DNA of 64,000 nt from Candidatus Shapirobacteria bacterium UBA2283 (GCA_002345725.1 DDWP01000020.1:1-64000), one strand, 5' to 3'. Shown: positions 30,884 through 39,593, numbered from the stretch's first letter. Translations and numbers: made by a program. Notes: generated by a model not told the origin, from the letters alone.

Positions 30884-32728
30884 ATGTCAGAGATCAAAGA
30901 AGAAAAAATAACTCAGGATAGACACTACGAGCCCACGCCAGAAGAAGAAAAGCTTCTAACTAAGTGGAAAGCGAGATTCCGACGTGCTAAAGAATTTCGT
31001 GACCCGTATCAAGCGAAATGGCTCAGGATGTATCAGCTCTATCGTGCCTATCAGAATAAGCAAAATTACGCTTACAACACGCGCTTAATGCCCCCCATTG
31101 CCTTTGAGATAGTGAAGACTGTAGTTTCCCGACTGGCTACTGCCAAACGGAAAACACAAATCATTCCGCGCCACAGAGATGACGTTGAATCTCCGTCGCT
31201 GGGATCTTGGGATGACCTGGTTAACTATGACTTTGACATTATTGACCTGATCAAGAAGCTTCCAAGTTGGATCGAATCATCGGTCCTGTACGGTAACGGT
31301 GTGGTTAAGCTTGCTTGGAAAGTAATTACCAGGAAGAAGAAAACTGTATACGACGACCCAACCATGGGTCTGATTGACCTTTGGGAATTGCTCCCGGCGC
31401 CGGAAACTATTGATGACCTTCAGGACGGTTGCCCGTGGCTCATTCAACGCATTGTTAAAGGAAAAGAGAAAATAGAAAAGGAAGAAGAAAGCAGGGGTGA
31501 TGATAAGATTTATAAGAATTTGGAGTTTTGTGAGCCAAAAATAGTTGAAGACTGGAAAAAGGAAAGATACGAGATTAACAGTAAGAAGATGTCTCAGGTA
31601 GATGGTGGAACTAAAAAGGAAGCTGATGGGGAAAAGGTTCTTCCGGCAAAACTCGATAAGGAAAAACAACTTGAACTCTGGGAGTGTTGGGATTATGAGG
31701 AAGATAAGCTGGTAGTGATCTGCAATGGTGAGGTGGTAATAAGAGATGACGATAATCCCTATCTTGAAGTCAACAATGGTCATATCTATGTTGATTTACC
31801 AGATATGCCCCTGCTATGGGAATTCTGGGCGACCGGTCATATCGAACCCGTAGAAACGACAATCCATGAAATTGCGGATCTGAGAAATCAGCGTATGGAT
31901 GATGTCATCCTGATGTTGGACCCGGTAGTCAAAATTCGTAAGGATTCTGGAATTACCAAAAACGATATTATCTTTTCTCCAGGTGCGACTTGGGAGTTGA
32001 GAAAGATGGATGATGTGGTTATCGAACGGCCACCAGAAATAAGCCTCATGGGTGTTAATGAAGATAAATTAATGAGGGATGAAATTTCTCGCACTCTTGC
32101 CCTTGGCGAATATATGAGTGGCCAACCACAATCTCCCGATGAACCCCTTGGAAAAGTGGCAACACTTATTGGCCAAAGTAATCTACGGCTTAGCATGAAT
32201 GCTCAAAATATCGCTGTTGCCTTGACCCAGGTGGCCAACATTCTCATTCAACTTAATCAAGAGTTTATAAGCGAGGACAAGCTATATCGATTAATAGGTA
32301 AGGATGTAGATTTCAAAGAATTCAAGAAGGAAGATAAAAAAGTAGTAGTTGATGCGATTGTTGAAATTGAGCCGATAATCCCCCCAGATAAAACTACAAA
32401 ACTAAATCAGGTCCTACTCATGTATGACAAGTTCATTGCTCAGGACAAGCCGGATCCAAATAATCCCGAGGAGGTAAGGCGATGGTTGAAACGTAAGCGA
32501 GAATTGCAAAAGATGATTTTGGAAGAGTTAGATAAAGAAGAATACATAGAGCTTTTGTTGGGTCCCGATTCAGAAGCCAAGGAGCTACCACAAAATAATG
32601 ATGCACAAGCCCCCATAACACCCGCTGAGGGGCAAACTCCACCAGCAGAGCCAACTACACCCGGTCCAAACAAAATTCAACAACTTATGGGTAAGATACC
32701 AATTTTAGGGAAGATGTTGGGAGGTTAA
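30884..32728 (+). CDS. Portal protein
   Basis: 614 residues. Features fit dodecameric podovirus-type portals: N-terminal helical wing (KWKARFRRAKEFRDPYQAKWLRMYQLY), PPIAFEIVKTVVSRLATAKRK, the clip/stem region with EPVETTIHEIADLRNQRMDDVILMLDPVV, and a C-terminal helical barrel (LSMNAQNIAVALTQVANILIQLNQEF). A Pro/Thr-rich tail (ITPAEGQTPPAEPTTPGP) ends the protein. It is the first structural gene after the defence cargo. Its stop overlaps the stop end of the convergent hydrolase gene by 4 bases, marking the left edge of the second cargo. Confidence 0.8.
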   Translation: MSEIKEEKITQDRHYEPTPEEEKLLTKWKARFRRAKEFRDPYQAKWLRMYQLYRAYQNKQNYAYNTRLMPPIAFEIVKTVVSRLATAKRKTQIIPRHRDDVESPSLGSWDDLVNYDFDIIDLIKKLPSWIESSVLYGNGVVKLAWKVITRKKKTVYDDPTMGLIDLWELLPAPETIDDLQDGCPWLIQRIVKGKEKIEKEEESRGDDKIYKNLEFCEPKIVEDWKKERYEINSKKMSQVDGGTKKEADGEKVLPAKLDKEKQLELWECWDYEEDKLVVICNGEVVIRDDDNPYLEVNNGHIYVDLPDMPLLWEFWATGHIEPVETTIHEIADLRNQRMDDVILMLDPVVKIRKDSGITKNDIIFSPGATWELRKMDDVVIERPPEISLMGVNEDKLMRDEISRTLALGEYMSGQPQSPDEPLGKVATLIGQSNLRLSMNAQNIAVALTQVANILIQLNQEFISEDKLYRLIGKDVDFKEFKKEDKKVVVDAIVEIEPIIPPDKTTKLNQVLLMYDKFIAQDKPDPNNPEEVRRWLKRKRELQKMILEELDKEEYIELLLGPDSEAKELPQNNDAQAPITPAEGQTPPAEPTTPGPNKIQQLMGKIPILGKMLGG

Positions 32729-33336
32729 TTTGCTCCCTTGAGGAAAAGAATTATTGGACGTGAGAAAACTGTTAATGCTGCCCCAATACTAAGCATGTGT
32801 TCAGGAGTCGGCACTTTTGTATTTAATGCCCCTTGTAAAATGGTTGTCTCAGAAGGGACGAGCTCGTCCCCAAACATTGGGCGGACAGTCATTACCTTTT
32901 TCAAATCTACCTCTGATAATGAATTAAGTCTTCTCTCGCAAAGTCTCACCGAATCGGCAAAAGCCATGCTCGAACGTGTCTTTGATGCGAAAGAACGGAA
33001 CCCGGAAATGGGGCCAACTCTTAATCGTCCACATATATTGATGACTTTATTTATAGAACCCTTACGTTCAATAAAAGCATTAAGTACGGCACTTCCACCA
33101 GCACTTGTTCCAACTAAAGAAACTGAGTCTCCATTTTCCGTAAACCCATCAATCATCTCAATAAGTCTATGTAGTTTTGGTTCAAATGAATTTTCTCCAT
33201 CACGCCACCCAACGGAATAAACTACTGGTTTCAGGCCGTAGTTCTTCCAGCTTCTTATTGCCCATTCAAGTTTTTTAGTATCATCACCTAGACCTGGAAT
33301 AACAATGACTTTATGTTCTTTTGGCATAGATGACAA
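32725..33336 (-). CDS. Alpha/beta hydrolase-like protein
   Basis: 203 residues. First strand and oxyanion region VIVIPGLGDDTKK, nucleophile elbow SLVGTSAGGSAVL (Ser in GTSAG), and a late HMLSIG histidine that may complete a triad; an acid residue is not certain. Length is that of small lipase or thioesterase-like members. It is the last gene of a minus-strand cargo block within the phage late genes. The substrate is unknown. Confidence 0.7.
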   Translation of the reverse strand: MSSMPKEHKVIVIPGLGDDTKKLEWAIRSWKNYGLKPVVYSVGWRDGENSFEPKLHRLIEMIDGFTENGDSVSLVGTSAGGSAVLNAFIERKGSINKVINICGRLRVGPISGFRSFASKTRSSMAFADSVRLCERRLNSLSEVDLKKVMTVRPMFGDELVPSETTILQGALNTKVPTPEHMLSIGAALTVFSRPIILFLKGAN

Positions 33337-33371
33337 AAATTAGTTTACTGGCTTATATATCTAAATTATTT

Positions 33372-34298
33372 TTATCCGCTAATTTGTTTAGCATATTCTT
33401 CATCAAATACATTACTGACCTGGTCAATTCGGAATCCCTGCCCTGTTTTATCCCAATCAATTGGTAACGTTTTGTATCCAGGTGGGATAAAGTCGTTTAA
33501 CTTTTGGATATCACTTGGATCCAATTTGTGTCCAATTGCTGCCAGGTGTTCGTCGATATGTGCTTTATTTTCAGACTTGGTAAGAGGTAATAAGCCTTTA
33601 GATATAATCCAACTGAGGACCACTTGGTTTTGAGTTATTCCGTACTTTTTGGAAAGCTCGACTAAAATTGGCCAATTCCTGTTTGCGGTTCGGTTCCTTC
33701 TTAAAGGCTGATAAATGGCAGTCACGATTCCATTATTCTGGGCGTACTCAATGGTTCCTTCCGCCTCATTAGCACGAACTTCAAAGTTGAAACACACTTC
33801 ATGGGAGAATAATTTGTCGCCAAATCTTTGATGATATTTTTTGAGTAGTTCTAAGTTTTCATTGGTAATACTTGTATATCTGGATTTACCGGCAGTTACA
33901 ACCTTATCGGCCATACTGCAAACCTCATCAAATTCATAATCTAGGAAAGCACTTTGAGTGTACTGAAGGGTATCAATATAGTCAGTATCGAATATTTTTA
34001 ATAATCTATCGATTTCTGCTTCGGTATCTTGGAGTTTGTTATCCTTCAGATAAACTGCCTGAACAATAAATATCTCCTCACGGTTTTTACCTGACTTTCT
34101 GAAAGCTTCGGCAAGAATCTCAGCAGAGTAACCCTGAGAATACCAAAGATTGGCTTCGACATAATTCATGCCTTTTTGAAACATGTAGGCAATAGCGTCA
34201 ACTTGTTTATTCTTATCTAGGGTCTGATCTTTTTCTGCAAATCCACCAACACCCCAGGTTCCTATACCAATTGGAAATAAATCATTTTTGGTTATCAT
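33372..34298 (-). CDS. Aldo/keto reductase-like protein with changed active-site residues
   Basis: 308 residues with the AKR barrel pattern: GIGTWGVGGF, AEILAEAFRKSGKNREEIFIVQAVY, DYIDTLQYTQS, YAQNNGIVTAIYQPL, YGITQNQVVLSWIISKGLLPLTKSENKAHIDEHLAAIGHKLDPSDIQKL. In active AKRs the tetrad is Asp-Tyr-Lys-His. The Lys position (usually in a TKV-like segment) reads VQAV and the His position (usually LIHW-like) reads LQYT, so at least two residues are changed. The NADPH-binding tail region appears kept. It may be catalytically altered or non-enzymatic. It follows the dehydrogenase gene by 5 bases. Confidence 0.75.
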   Translation of the reverse strand: MITKNDLFPIGIGTWGVGGFAEKDQTLDKNKQVDAIAYMFQKGMNYVEANLWYSQGYSAEILAEAFRKSGKNREEIFIVQAVYLKDNKLQDTEAEIDRLLKIFDTDYIDTLQYTQSAFLDYEFDEVCSMADKVVTAGKSRYTSITNENLELLKKYHQRFGDKLFSHEVCFNFEVRANEAEGTIEYAQNNGIVTAIYQPLRRNRTANRNWPILVELSKKYGITQNQVVLSWIISKGLLPLTKSENKAHIDEHLAAIGHKLDPSDIQKLNDFIPPGYKTLPIDWDKTGQGFRIDQVSNVFDEEYAKQISG

Positions 34299-34303
34299 AA
34301 TTT

Positions 34304-35248
34304 CTATACCACCACGTTTTGTGGAGCTCCATTTATAAATGCCTTAACATTGGCAATAGCTAAAGTGTACGACTTAGTATTGGCGTCTTCGGTGTTGAAG
34401 GCATTGTGTGGAGTAACCACAATACGGTGATGTTTCAAATAAGGACTATCCGTAGGAACTGGCTTCATAATTTCAGTCTCAATTCCAAAACCAAAGATTT
34501 TGCCACTCTCAAGTCCCTTCAGAACAGCCTCTTTATTTGTAATTGGCTCCATTGCAGGATTAATCAAGATGACACCATCTTTCATGAGAGTTACTTCTTT
34601 TTCAGAGATCATATCTGTGGTTTCTTCTGTTAGTGGAACTGTGGTGACAATAACGTCGCTTTCTTTGAGAAGTGTTTCCAAATCGACTTGCTTGATGCCT
34701 TCGATTGTCTTTTGGCTACGGTTATAACCAAGAATTCGCATGTCAAAGCCAGAGGCAATTCGTGCCACTTTGGTTCCAATATCACCTAGACCAATGATTC
34801 CGATCGTTTTTCCATATACCTCTTTACCCACATAGTCAGCAAACTTAAATGCTCCTTTATTTCGAACGTCGCGATCGAACTCAGTAATCCGCTTTGCAAT
34901 GTCTAGGATTAAACCCCAAGCATGCTCTGCAACTGATTCAGCATTAGCACCCTTGATGTTGCAAATCGTAATGCCTAGTTCTTTAGCTGCTTCAATGTCT
35001 ACCCAAGCAACACCGACTGTTAGAGTGGCTATCATTTTCAAGTGCTTCATTCCAGACAACAACTCTCTTGATATTTTTTCAATACCAGAGGAACCGGCAA
35101 TCAAAATCTCTGCATCTCCTGCCCTGGATATAACCTCATCTGCGGTCATTTTTTGAGCGTTTATGACAATCAATTCACCTAAACTCTTTAACTCACCCTC
35201 CATTGCCCCAGAAATTATTGGATTAGATGTGATTAAGTAAATTTTCAT
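34304..35248 (-). CDS. D-isomer-specific 2-hydroxyacid dehydrogenase-like protein
   Basis: 314 residues from ATG 35248 (an in-frame extension to 35272 lies inside the upstream gene). Family features: NIKGANAESVAEHAWGLILDIAKRI, NAD-binding glycine motif GIIGLGDIGTKVA, KESDVIVTTVPLTEET, and the catalytic His in VVTPHNAFNTED. The catalytic Arg normally found in an N-x-ARG segment is replaced in LINPAMEPI, so normal hydride transfer is doubtful. The gene starts 2 bases from the stop of the DUF5680-like gene and is followed by the AKR-like gene, all on the minus strand. Confidence 0.8.
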   Translation of the reverse strand: MKIYLITSNPIISGAMEGELKSLGELIVINAQKMTADEVISRAGDAEILIAGSSGIEKISRELLSGMKHLKMIATLTVGVAWVDIEAAKELGITICNIKGANAESVAEHAWGLILDIAKRITEFDRDVRNKGAFKFADYVGKEVYGKTIGIIGLGDIGTKVARIASGFDMRILGYNRSQKTIEGIKQVDLETLLKESDVIVTTVPLTEETTDMISEKEVTLMKDGVILINPAMEPITNKEAVLKGLESGKIFGFGIETEIMKPVPTDSPYLKHHRIVVTPHNAFNTEDANTKSYTLAIANVKAFINGAPQNVVV

Positions 35249-35249
35249 A

Positions 35250-35720
35250 TTAAACGCCTCGTCTTTGATCAACTAGACCACCCATATAATTAGCTTTGTA
35301 TATCAACTTTTCACCTTGGGTAATTTGTTCTTCTCCTGAATATCTTTCAACGTCTCCTGTCCAAGAATTGCGATATGTAAGTTCACCAACAACTAGCTCT
35401 TTTGGTCCACGGAAAGGAGCCTCTTCTGGCATAGCTTTTAAAGCACCTCTCAAAGTGGCGTAGACTGGATCAGTCTCCACACCTTCGGCTACCCACCCGT
35501 AGTAAACCATCATCCAAATTGGTTTATCTTCATTAAAGACGACGACTCTACCACCATAAGGTTCACCACCAAAGAAGTTATCATGAGATCGCCATTTGCC
35601 TTGAGTATAAGGAATTGTGGTAGATCCATCTGGCTCTTTTATCCACTTTTTCTCTTCACCACCAGCGTAACCGGCTTTATTTGAATCGATTAAAAACTGT
35701 CTTAAAGTTTCTTTATTCAT
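35250..35720 (-). CDS. DUF5680-like protein
   Basis: 156 residues, predicted alpha/beta. The N-terminus LRQFLIDSNKAGYAGG and the central YTQGKWRSHDNFFGGEPYGGR, PIWMMVYYGWV, with VGELTYRNSWTGDVERYSGEE, match the pattern of the DUF5680 family by eye; its function is unknown. ATG 35720 has AGGAG eight bases upstream. It is the first gene of the second cargo operon, next to the two oxidoreductase-like genes. Confidence 0.65.
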   Translation of the reverse strand: MNKETLRQFLIDSNKAGYAGGEEKKWIKEPDGSTTIPYTQGKWRSHDNFFGGEPYGGRVVVFNEDKPIWMMVYYGWVAEGVETDPVYATLRGALKAMPEEAPFRGPKELVVGELTYRNSWTGDVERYSGEEQITQGEKLIYKANYMGGLVDQRRGV

Positions 35721-35879
35721 AGGTGCTCCTGATTACAATTGTACATTTCTTTAATTTCTTACATTGTAGCAAAACTCCCACCTCTTTACCAACCATTTTC
35801 TCGGTATAAACACCAGAAACGGACAGAAAGATTATTGAAGATATCCGCCATCTTTGTTTACTATTAAACCATTAGGAAG

Positions 35880-35958
35880 TTAGCCTAACGAAACTATCGG
35901 GGCTGTGGCTTCTGAATATACGCAAATAGCGTGTGTTTAGAAGTTACAGCCCCTTTTT
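35880..35958 (+). promoter_or_regulatory. Conserved leader element 2 before the next late gene
   Basis: TTAGCCTAACGAAACTATCG is followed by a 15-bp stem: GGGGCTGTGGCTTCT (35899-35913) with AGAAGTTACAGCCCC (35939-35953), including two G-U pairs, then TTTTT. An ACGC/GCGT hairpin lies in the loop. The T-run ends 12 bases before the ATG at 35971. The 5' motif and geometry equal element 1 while the lower stem differs with compensating bases. Confidence 0.65.
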
Positions 35959-35970
35959 ATTTACAAAGCT

Positions 35971-36291
35971 ATGCAAAAAACTGAACCCGAATTAAATAAT
36001 AAAAATCAGAGCGTGCCATCCCTCGATGCAAATAACGACCAGAATTCGACCACTCAAGATCAAGACCAAAAGCAAATTGTCTGGGGAAAAGTCGATGTGG
36101 TGTACAACGTGGCTAAAGAAGCGTTTCTTCAGGGAACTTCATCCATTGACGATGTGTTGTCCAGTCTAATTGCCACATTACAGGAGATAAAGAATGACGA
36201 GATTCAAAACTTAGGGGGTTTGGGAACAGTTCCAGCAAACGGTAATTTATTAGGTAATGAGTTAGATCAACAACCACCAGAACAACCATGA
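35971..36291 (+). CDS. 106-residue phage protein of unknown function
   Basis: Disordered, Gln/Asn-rich N-terminus (LNNKNQSVPSLDANNDQNST) followed by a helical part (VYNVAKEAFLQGTSSIDDVLSSLIATLQEIKND). It follows leader element 2 and overlaps the next gene by 4 bases. No family is recognised. Position between portal and scaffold suggests a virion or assembly protein. Confidence 0.65.
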   Translation: MQKTEPELNNKNQSVPSLDANNDQNSTTQDQDQKQIVWGKVDVVYNVAKEAFLQGTSSIDDVLSSLIATLQEIKNDEIQNLGGLGTVPANGNLLGNELDQQPPEQP

Positions 36292-36542
36292 CAAACACAC
36301 CAGAGGAAAATTTTGAACCAGGACGAGAAATATGGGAAATGACCCAGACAGCAGGTTGGCAAATTCTTTGTCAGCAAATAGCGCAAGAAATTGAGCTAGA
36401 GACCAATGAATTGCTTGATTGTCCACTGTCTGAGGATGTTGAACACAAACAAATGATTAAAGCATATAAAAAAGTTCTAAGCATTGTTGAAAGTTCTTTG
36501 AATAAACGTAACGAAAATACTCAGGTTAATACAAAAATTTAA
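36288..36542 (+). CDS. 84-residue phage protein of unknown function
   Basis: Acidic, helical protein (GREIWEMTQTAGWQILCQQIAQEIELETNELLDC and HKQMIKAYKKVLSIVESSLNK). Overlaps the gene before it by 4 bases and precedes the scaffold-like gene by 9 bases. No family is recognised; similar short helical proteins are found at this place in other podovirus-like genomes, so a virion assembly role is likely. Confidence 0.6.
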   Translation: MTNTPEENFEPGREIWEMTQTAGWQILCQQIAQEIELETNELLDCPLSEDVEHKQMIKAYKKVLSIVESSLNKRNENTQVNTKI

Positions 36543-36551
36543 AGGAAAAAT

Positions 36552-37343
36552 ATGGACGAAAATAAACTAAAAGAACAAGAAGAGCTTAAAAACCTACTTA
36601 ATTCAGACGATACTGCTGATACTCCAGATGGGGGTGGTGATGAGGATAAAAACAAACCGGACGATTCAAACAATGATAACGAGGATGATAAGAACGATCC
36701 CGATAAGAAAACTTTGAAAGATGATCCTGATAAGGATGCTACGAGCACTGACAACAAAAAGGAAAATAAACCCGCTGATCGGTGGAGTGGTAAAAGTCGA
36801 GAGGAAGTAATTAAAGAATTTGAGACTCTCGAGACTAAAACGACTATTCCAAATAATGACAAAAAAGATGATGACCTGAAACTTCCCCCTCAGGAAGAAC
36901 TTCAAAAAATGACCCCAACTGATTTTGCTAAGTGGGTATTAACCAGAATAAATGAAGGTGTCAAACAGACTCTTGAAACTCAAGAAAAAGTACGAGGTGC
37001 TGTCCGTCGGGAAATCGATGAAGCAAAAAAGAATCATCCATTGGACGATCCTGACTATAGAAAAATGGTATTAGCCATTATTGATGCGGCGAGTGCAAAA
37101 GGGTCAAACGTACCTTTGAAAGAAGCGTGTGAACAGGTGGATGCATTTTTGGGAAAACATACTGGGCAATCTGAAGATATATCAGATGACGAGCGTAGCC
37201 GACTTAAAAAGGCTAAGGCTCAAGTCGAGAGTGGAGCGGGCGCTCCGACTCAACCCGAGAACTCGGATGCTGAAACTCAACGCATCCAGAAAGCTCTTGG
37301 ACATGGTGGGTCAAAAGGCTCCTTAGGAGGGTTGGGATTATGA
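36552..37343 (+). CDS. Putative capsid scaffolding protein
   Basis: 263 residues, strongly acidic and disordered N-terminus (Asp/Asn/Lys-rich, DEDKNKPDDSNNDNEDDKND), central helices (FAKWVLTRINEGVKQTLETQEKVRGAVRREI), and a C-terminal tail with basic residues (ERSRLKKAKAQ...ALGHGGSKGSL). Size, composition and position directly before the capsid gene fit a scaffold; no sequence family is recognised. Confidence 0.65.
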   Translation: MDENKLKEQEELKNLLNSDDTADTPDGGGDEDKNKPDDSNNDNEDDKNDPDKKTLKDDPDKDATSTDNKKENKPADRWSGKSREEVIKEFETLETKTTIPNNDKKDDDLKLPPQEELQKMTPTDFAKWVLTRINEGVKQTLETQEKVRGAVRREIDEAKKNHPLDDPDYRKMVLAIIDAASAKGSNVPLKEACEQVDAFLGKHTGQSEDISDDERSRLKKAKAQVESGAGAPTQPENSDAETQRIQKALGHGGSKGSLGGLGL

Positions 37344-37392
37344 CCTTCCTGTCTAATTATCATTTTATAAGGAAAGGGGGTGAATAAAAATT

Positions 37393-38559
37393 ATGCCATC
37401 AACAACAGGAATTAGAGGAACAGGAAATCAAGGAGTTACCAGAAAGTATGATGTCGCTGACGTTGTTTCGCTTTTGGATGTTAATAGATATCCATTGTTG
37501 GCGATTTTAACTAATGCTGGGAAAGATCCCGTTACTGGTGAGGGTAAGGCGATGAAGAAAAAAGAGTCGATGGACCCAGAATTTAAATGGTTTGAAGATG
37601 AATTCGGACGAAGACAGCTTACGGGAACGTCAACAATTGACCCTGACGGTGGAAATCTAACGCTTACGAGCCAAGCTCAATACCTCCAGGTTGGAGATAT
37701 AGTATTGGTCGCGAAGCAAAAGTGGGTTTTCCAAGTTAGTGCAATTGTCGATGCAAACACTATTTCGGTGGGACCGGAACTTGGAGGTGCGACTGGCGCC
37801 GCGGCTGATGCTTCAGGAGATGTTTGGCTTATTGGTAACGCCAATGAAGAAGGATCTGGATTGAGAGAAATTAGATCTACAGTCATTCAAGAAATAGCTA
37901 ACTACTGTCAAATTTTCAGAACTCCAGTTGGTATCACTGAATCAGCAAAGAATACTAAGGGATGGACCAAAGAAAGCGATTTTGACTACCAGAGACGGAA
38001 AAAAGGAATTGAACACATGGTCGATATTGAACGTTCATTTCTCTTCGGTAAAAAAGGAATTATTACTACTGGCTCACATCCAAAACGGTTTACTGGCGGT
38101 ATCTTAGCTAGAATTGCAACATACGCTTCGGCGAGTGTTGATACTGAATCTGAATTCGAAGCATGGTTGGAAAGTCTATTTGCTTTTGGAAACACCGAGA
38201 AGTATCTTTTTGCGTCCGCATCTGTGGTCTCAATGATCAACAGCTGGGCAAAAGGGAAAGTCCAGATAGTTAATCCGACAAAAACATATGGTCTTCGTAT
38301 CGTAACTTATGATTCTCCGCACGGAACTTTGCATATTATCAAGCACCCACTCTTAGCGGGTGTGACTTATGGTAACTATGCGGTCGGATTGGATATGGAA
38401 GCGTTGACTTACCGTTACTTAAGTAATCGTGATACGAAACTATTAACTAACAGACAGGACCCTGGCGAAGATAGTCAGGTAGATGAGTATTTAACTGAAT
38501 GTGGTCTGCAAATGGAGCAAGAAAAACGCCATGCCATCATGAGCATCGGTGCTCTCTAA
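37393..38559 (+). CDS. Major capsid protein (DUF5309/SU10-like)
   Basis: 388 residues. N-terminus MPSTTGIRGTGNQGVTRKYDVADVVSLLDVNRYPLLAIL, a beta insertion (YLQVGDIVLVAKQKWVFQVSAI), the conserved helix region FDYQRRKKGIEHMVDIERSFLFGKK, a P-domain-like segment EYLFASASVVSMINSW, and a C-terminal strand EYLTECGLQMEQEKRHAI. This is the DUF5309 family of HK97-fold capsid proteins. A GGGGGTGA ribosome binding site precedes the ATG. No cleaved prohead peptide or protease gene is evident. Confidence 0.8.
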   Translation: MPSTTGIRGTGNQGVTRKYDVADVVSLLDVNRYPLLAILTNAGKDPVTGEGKAMKKKESMDPEFKWFEDEFGRRQLTGTSTIDPDGGNLTLTSQAQYLQVGDIVLVAKQKWVFQVSAIVDANTISVGPELGGATGAAADASGDVWLIGNANEEGSGLREIRSTVIQEIANYCQIFRTPVGITESAKNTKGWTKESDFDYQRRKKGIEHMVDIERSFLFGKKGIITTGSHPKRFTGGILARIATYASASVDTESEFEAWLESLFAFGNTEKYLFASASVVSMINSWAKGKVQIVNPTKTYGLRIVTYDSPHGTLHIIKHPLLAGVTYGNYAVGLDMEALTYRYLSNRDTKLLTNRQDPGEDSQVDEYLTECGLQMEQEKRHAIMSIGAL

Positions 38560-38609
38560 AAATACAGAAACGATATGAAACAGATTAGTAAATTGAAAAA
38601 AATGAAGTC

Positions 38610-38668
38610 ACTGCACACTTTGTTACTCAGTGCAGTCGTTTAAGCCAAGGGTGAATGTTATCACCCTT
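38610..38668 (+). terminator. Two hairpins between the capsid gene and the next late gene
   Basis: ACTGCAC (38610-38616) pairs with GTGCAGT (38630-38636), and AAGGGTGA (38647-38654) pairs with TCACCCTT (38661-38668). There is no long T-run. They could reduce readthrough or protect the abundant capsid mRNA. A 22-codon frame (38575-38643) covers the first hairpin but is not supported as a gene. Confidence 0.5.
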
Positions 38669-38702
38669 GCAAACTTTATTAAAGATAGGAGGTGAAAAAC
38701 AA

Positions 38703-39287
38703 ATGACAGAAATAAACGATAAAACATTAGAAGAAATGTCCATGGCAGAGCTATGGGGTGAAGCAAAACGCTTAGGAATATCGAAAGAAGGGAAAAAGGA
38801 AGACCTGATTGCTCGTATTAGAGAGGCGAAAGTAGGTGGCGCATCATCAGACAGTAACGATGATCAAGATCAGGAAAGAAAGGTAAGCAAGGAGGTTATC
38901 TATATCTCGAGATATCACGAACTTAAATTGGTCGTTGATCCATCTTACTTGAAAGAGGTTGGTGTCCGAGTGTTGACAATTAAGGGCAAGTGCATTCAGT
39001 TCCATGAGGGAATTTACAGAACCTCAGATCCTGAAGAAATTGCTTTTCTTAATAACCATCCTAATTATGGCAATGTTTTCCGCAAAATCGAACAGGTTGA
39101 AATTAAAGGAAAAAATCTTGAGCAAGTTTATAAGGATAAATTTAAAACGCTTGAAGAAAGAGAGCGGGACATTGCTATTAGAGAAGAATCCATAAAACGC
39201 AAAGAGATGGTGTCAAAAGGTCACCAAGAAGGTGCGTCTTCAGTTACTAGTGGAATTGAAGACACAACCAATCAGCCTAAATTTTAA
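38703..39287 (+). CDS. Phage protein with N-terminal SAP-like helix motif and coiled coil
   Basis: 194 residues from ATG 38703, preceded by AGGAGGTGA. The N-terminus TLEEMSMAELWGEAKRLGISKEGKKEDLIARIREA has the SAP/LEM-like helix-extended-helix pattern seen in many phage head genes. A central beta-rich region (VIYISRYHELKLVVDPSY, KCIQFHEGIYRTSDPEEIAFL) may be a head decoration domain; the C-terminal third is coiled coil (YKDKFKTLEERERDIAIREESI). Located between capsid and a small virion protein. Exact role unknown. Confidence 0.6.
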   Translation: MTEINDKTLEEMSMAELWGEAKRLGISKEGKKEDLIARIREAKVGGASSDSNDDQDQERKVSKEVIYISRYHELKLVVDPSYLKEVGVRVLTIKGKCIQFHEGIYRTSDPEEIAFLNNHPNYGNVFRKIEQVEIKGKNLEQVYKDKFKTLEERERDIAIREESIKRKEMVSKGHQEGASSVTSGIEDTTNQPKF

Positions 39288-39300
39288 AAGCTAAAAAAAT

Positions 39301-39591
39301 ATGGAAAGCAGACCTAAATTTACAACGGCCAATGTCACATTGACCAACGCCGACACTTGGTATCCCCTGCCAGATATTGCGGTCGGCGAAGGATGTGACG
39401 TGGTGATTAAGTCGAAGACTGGGAATACTGGTGCAATAAAGGTCGCCCATGATGATGCTACCAGCAAAGCATCGCCGTTTTTACTGGATAATCCTGGAGA
39501 CAGTGTGAGCTTGAGAATTAAGGGAACGACTCAAATCGTTCTCTCTTCCAGTGTCGTTGGACAAGTTGTGGAGGTTGTTGCTGAACAATAA
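39301..39591 (+). CDS. 96-residue beta-rich virion protein
   Basis: Alternating strands with Thr, Val and Asp (TANVTLTNADTWYPLPDIAVGEGCDVVIKSKTG, SVSLRIKGTTQIVLSS, VVEVVAEQ) suggest a small beta-barrel. It lies 13 bases after the previous gene and 2 bases before the next. No family recognised; a capsid decoration or head-fibre role is plausible from size and place. Confidence 0.6.
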   Translation: MESRPKFTTANVTLTNADTWYPLPDIAVGEGCDVVIKSKTGNTGAIKVAHDDATSKASPFLLDNPGDSVSLRIKGTTQIVLSSSVVGQVVEVVAEQ

Positions 39592-39593
39592 AT

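Noticed and set aside
38575..38643. 22-codon reading frame after the capsid gene
   Set aside because: No ribosome binding site, no similarity, and it coincides with a hairpin.
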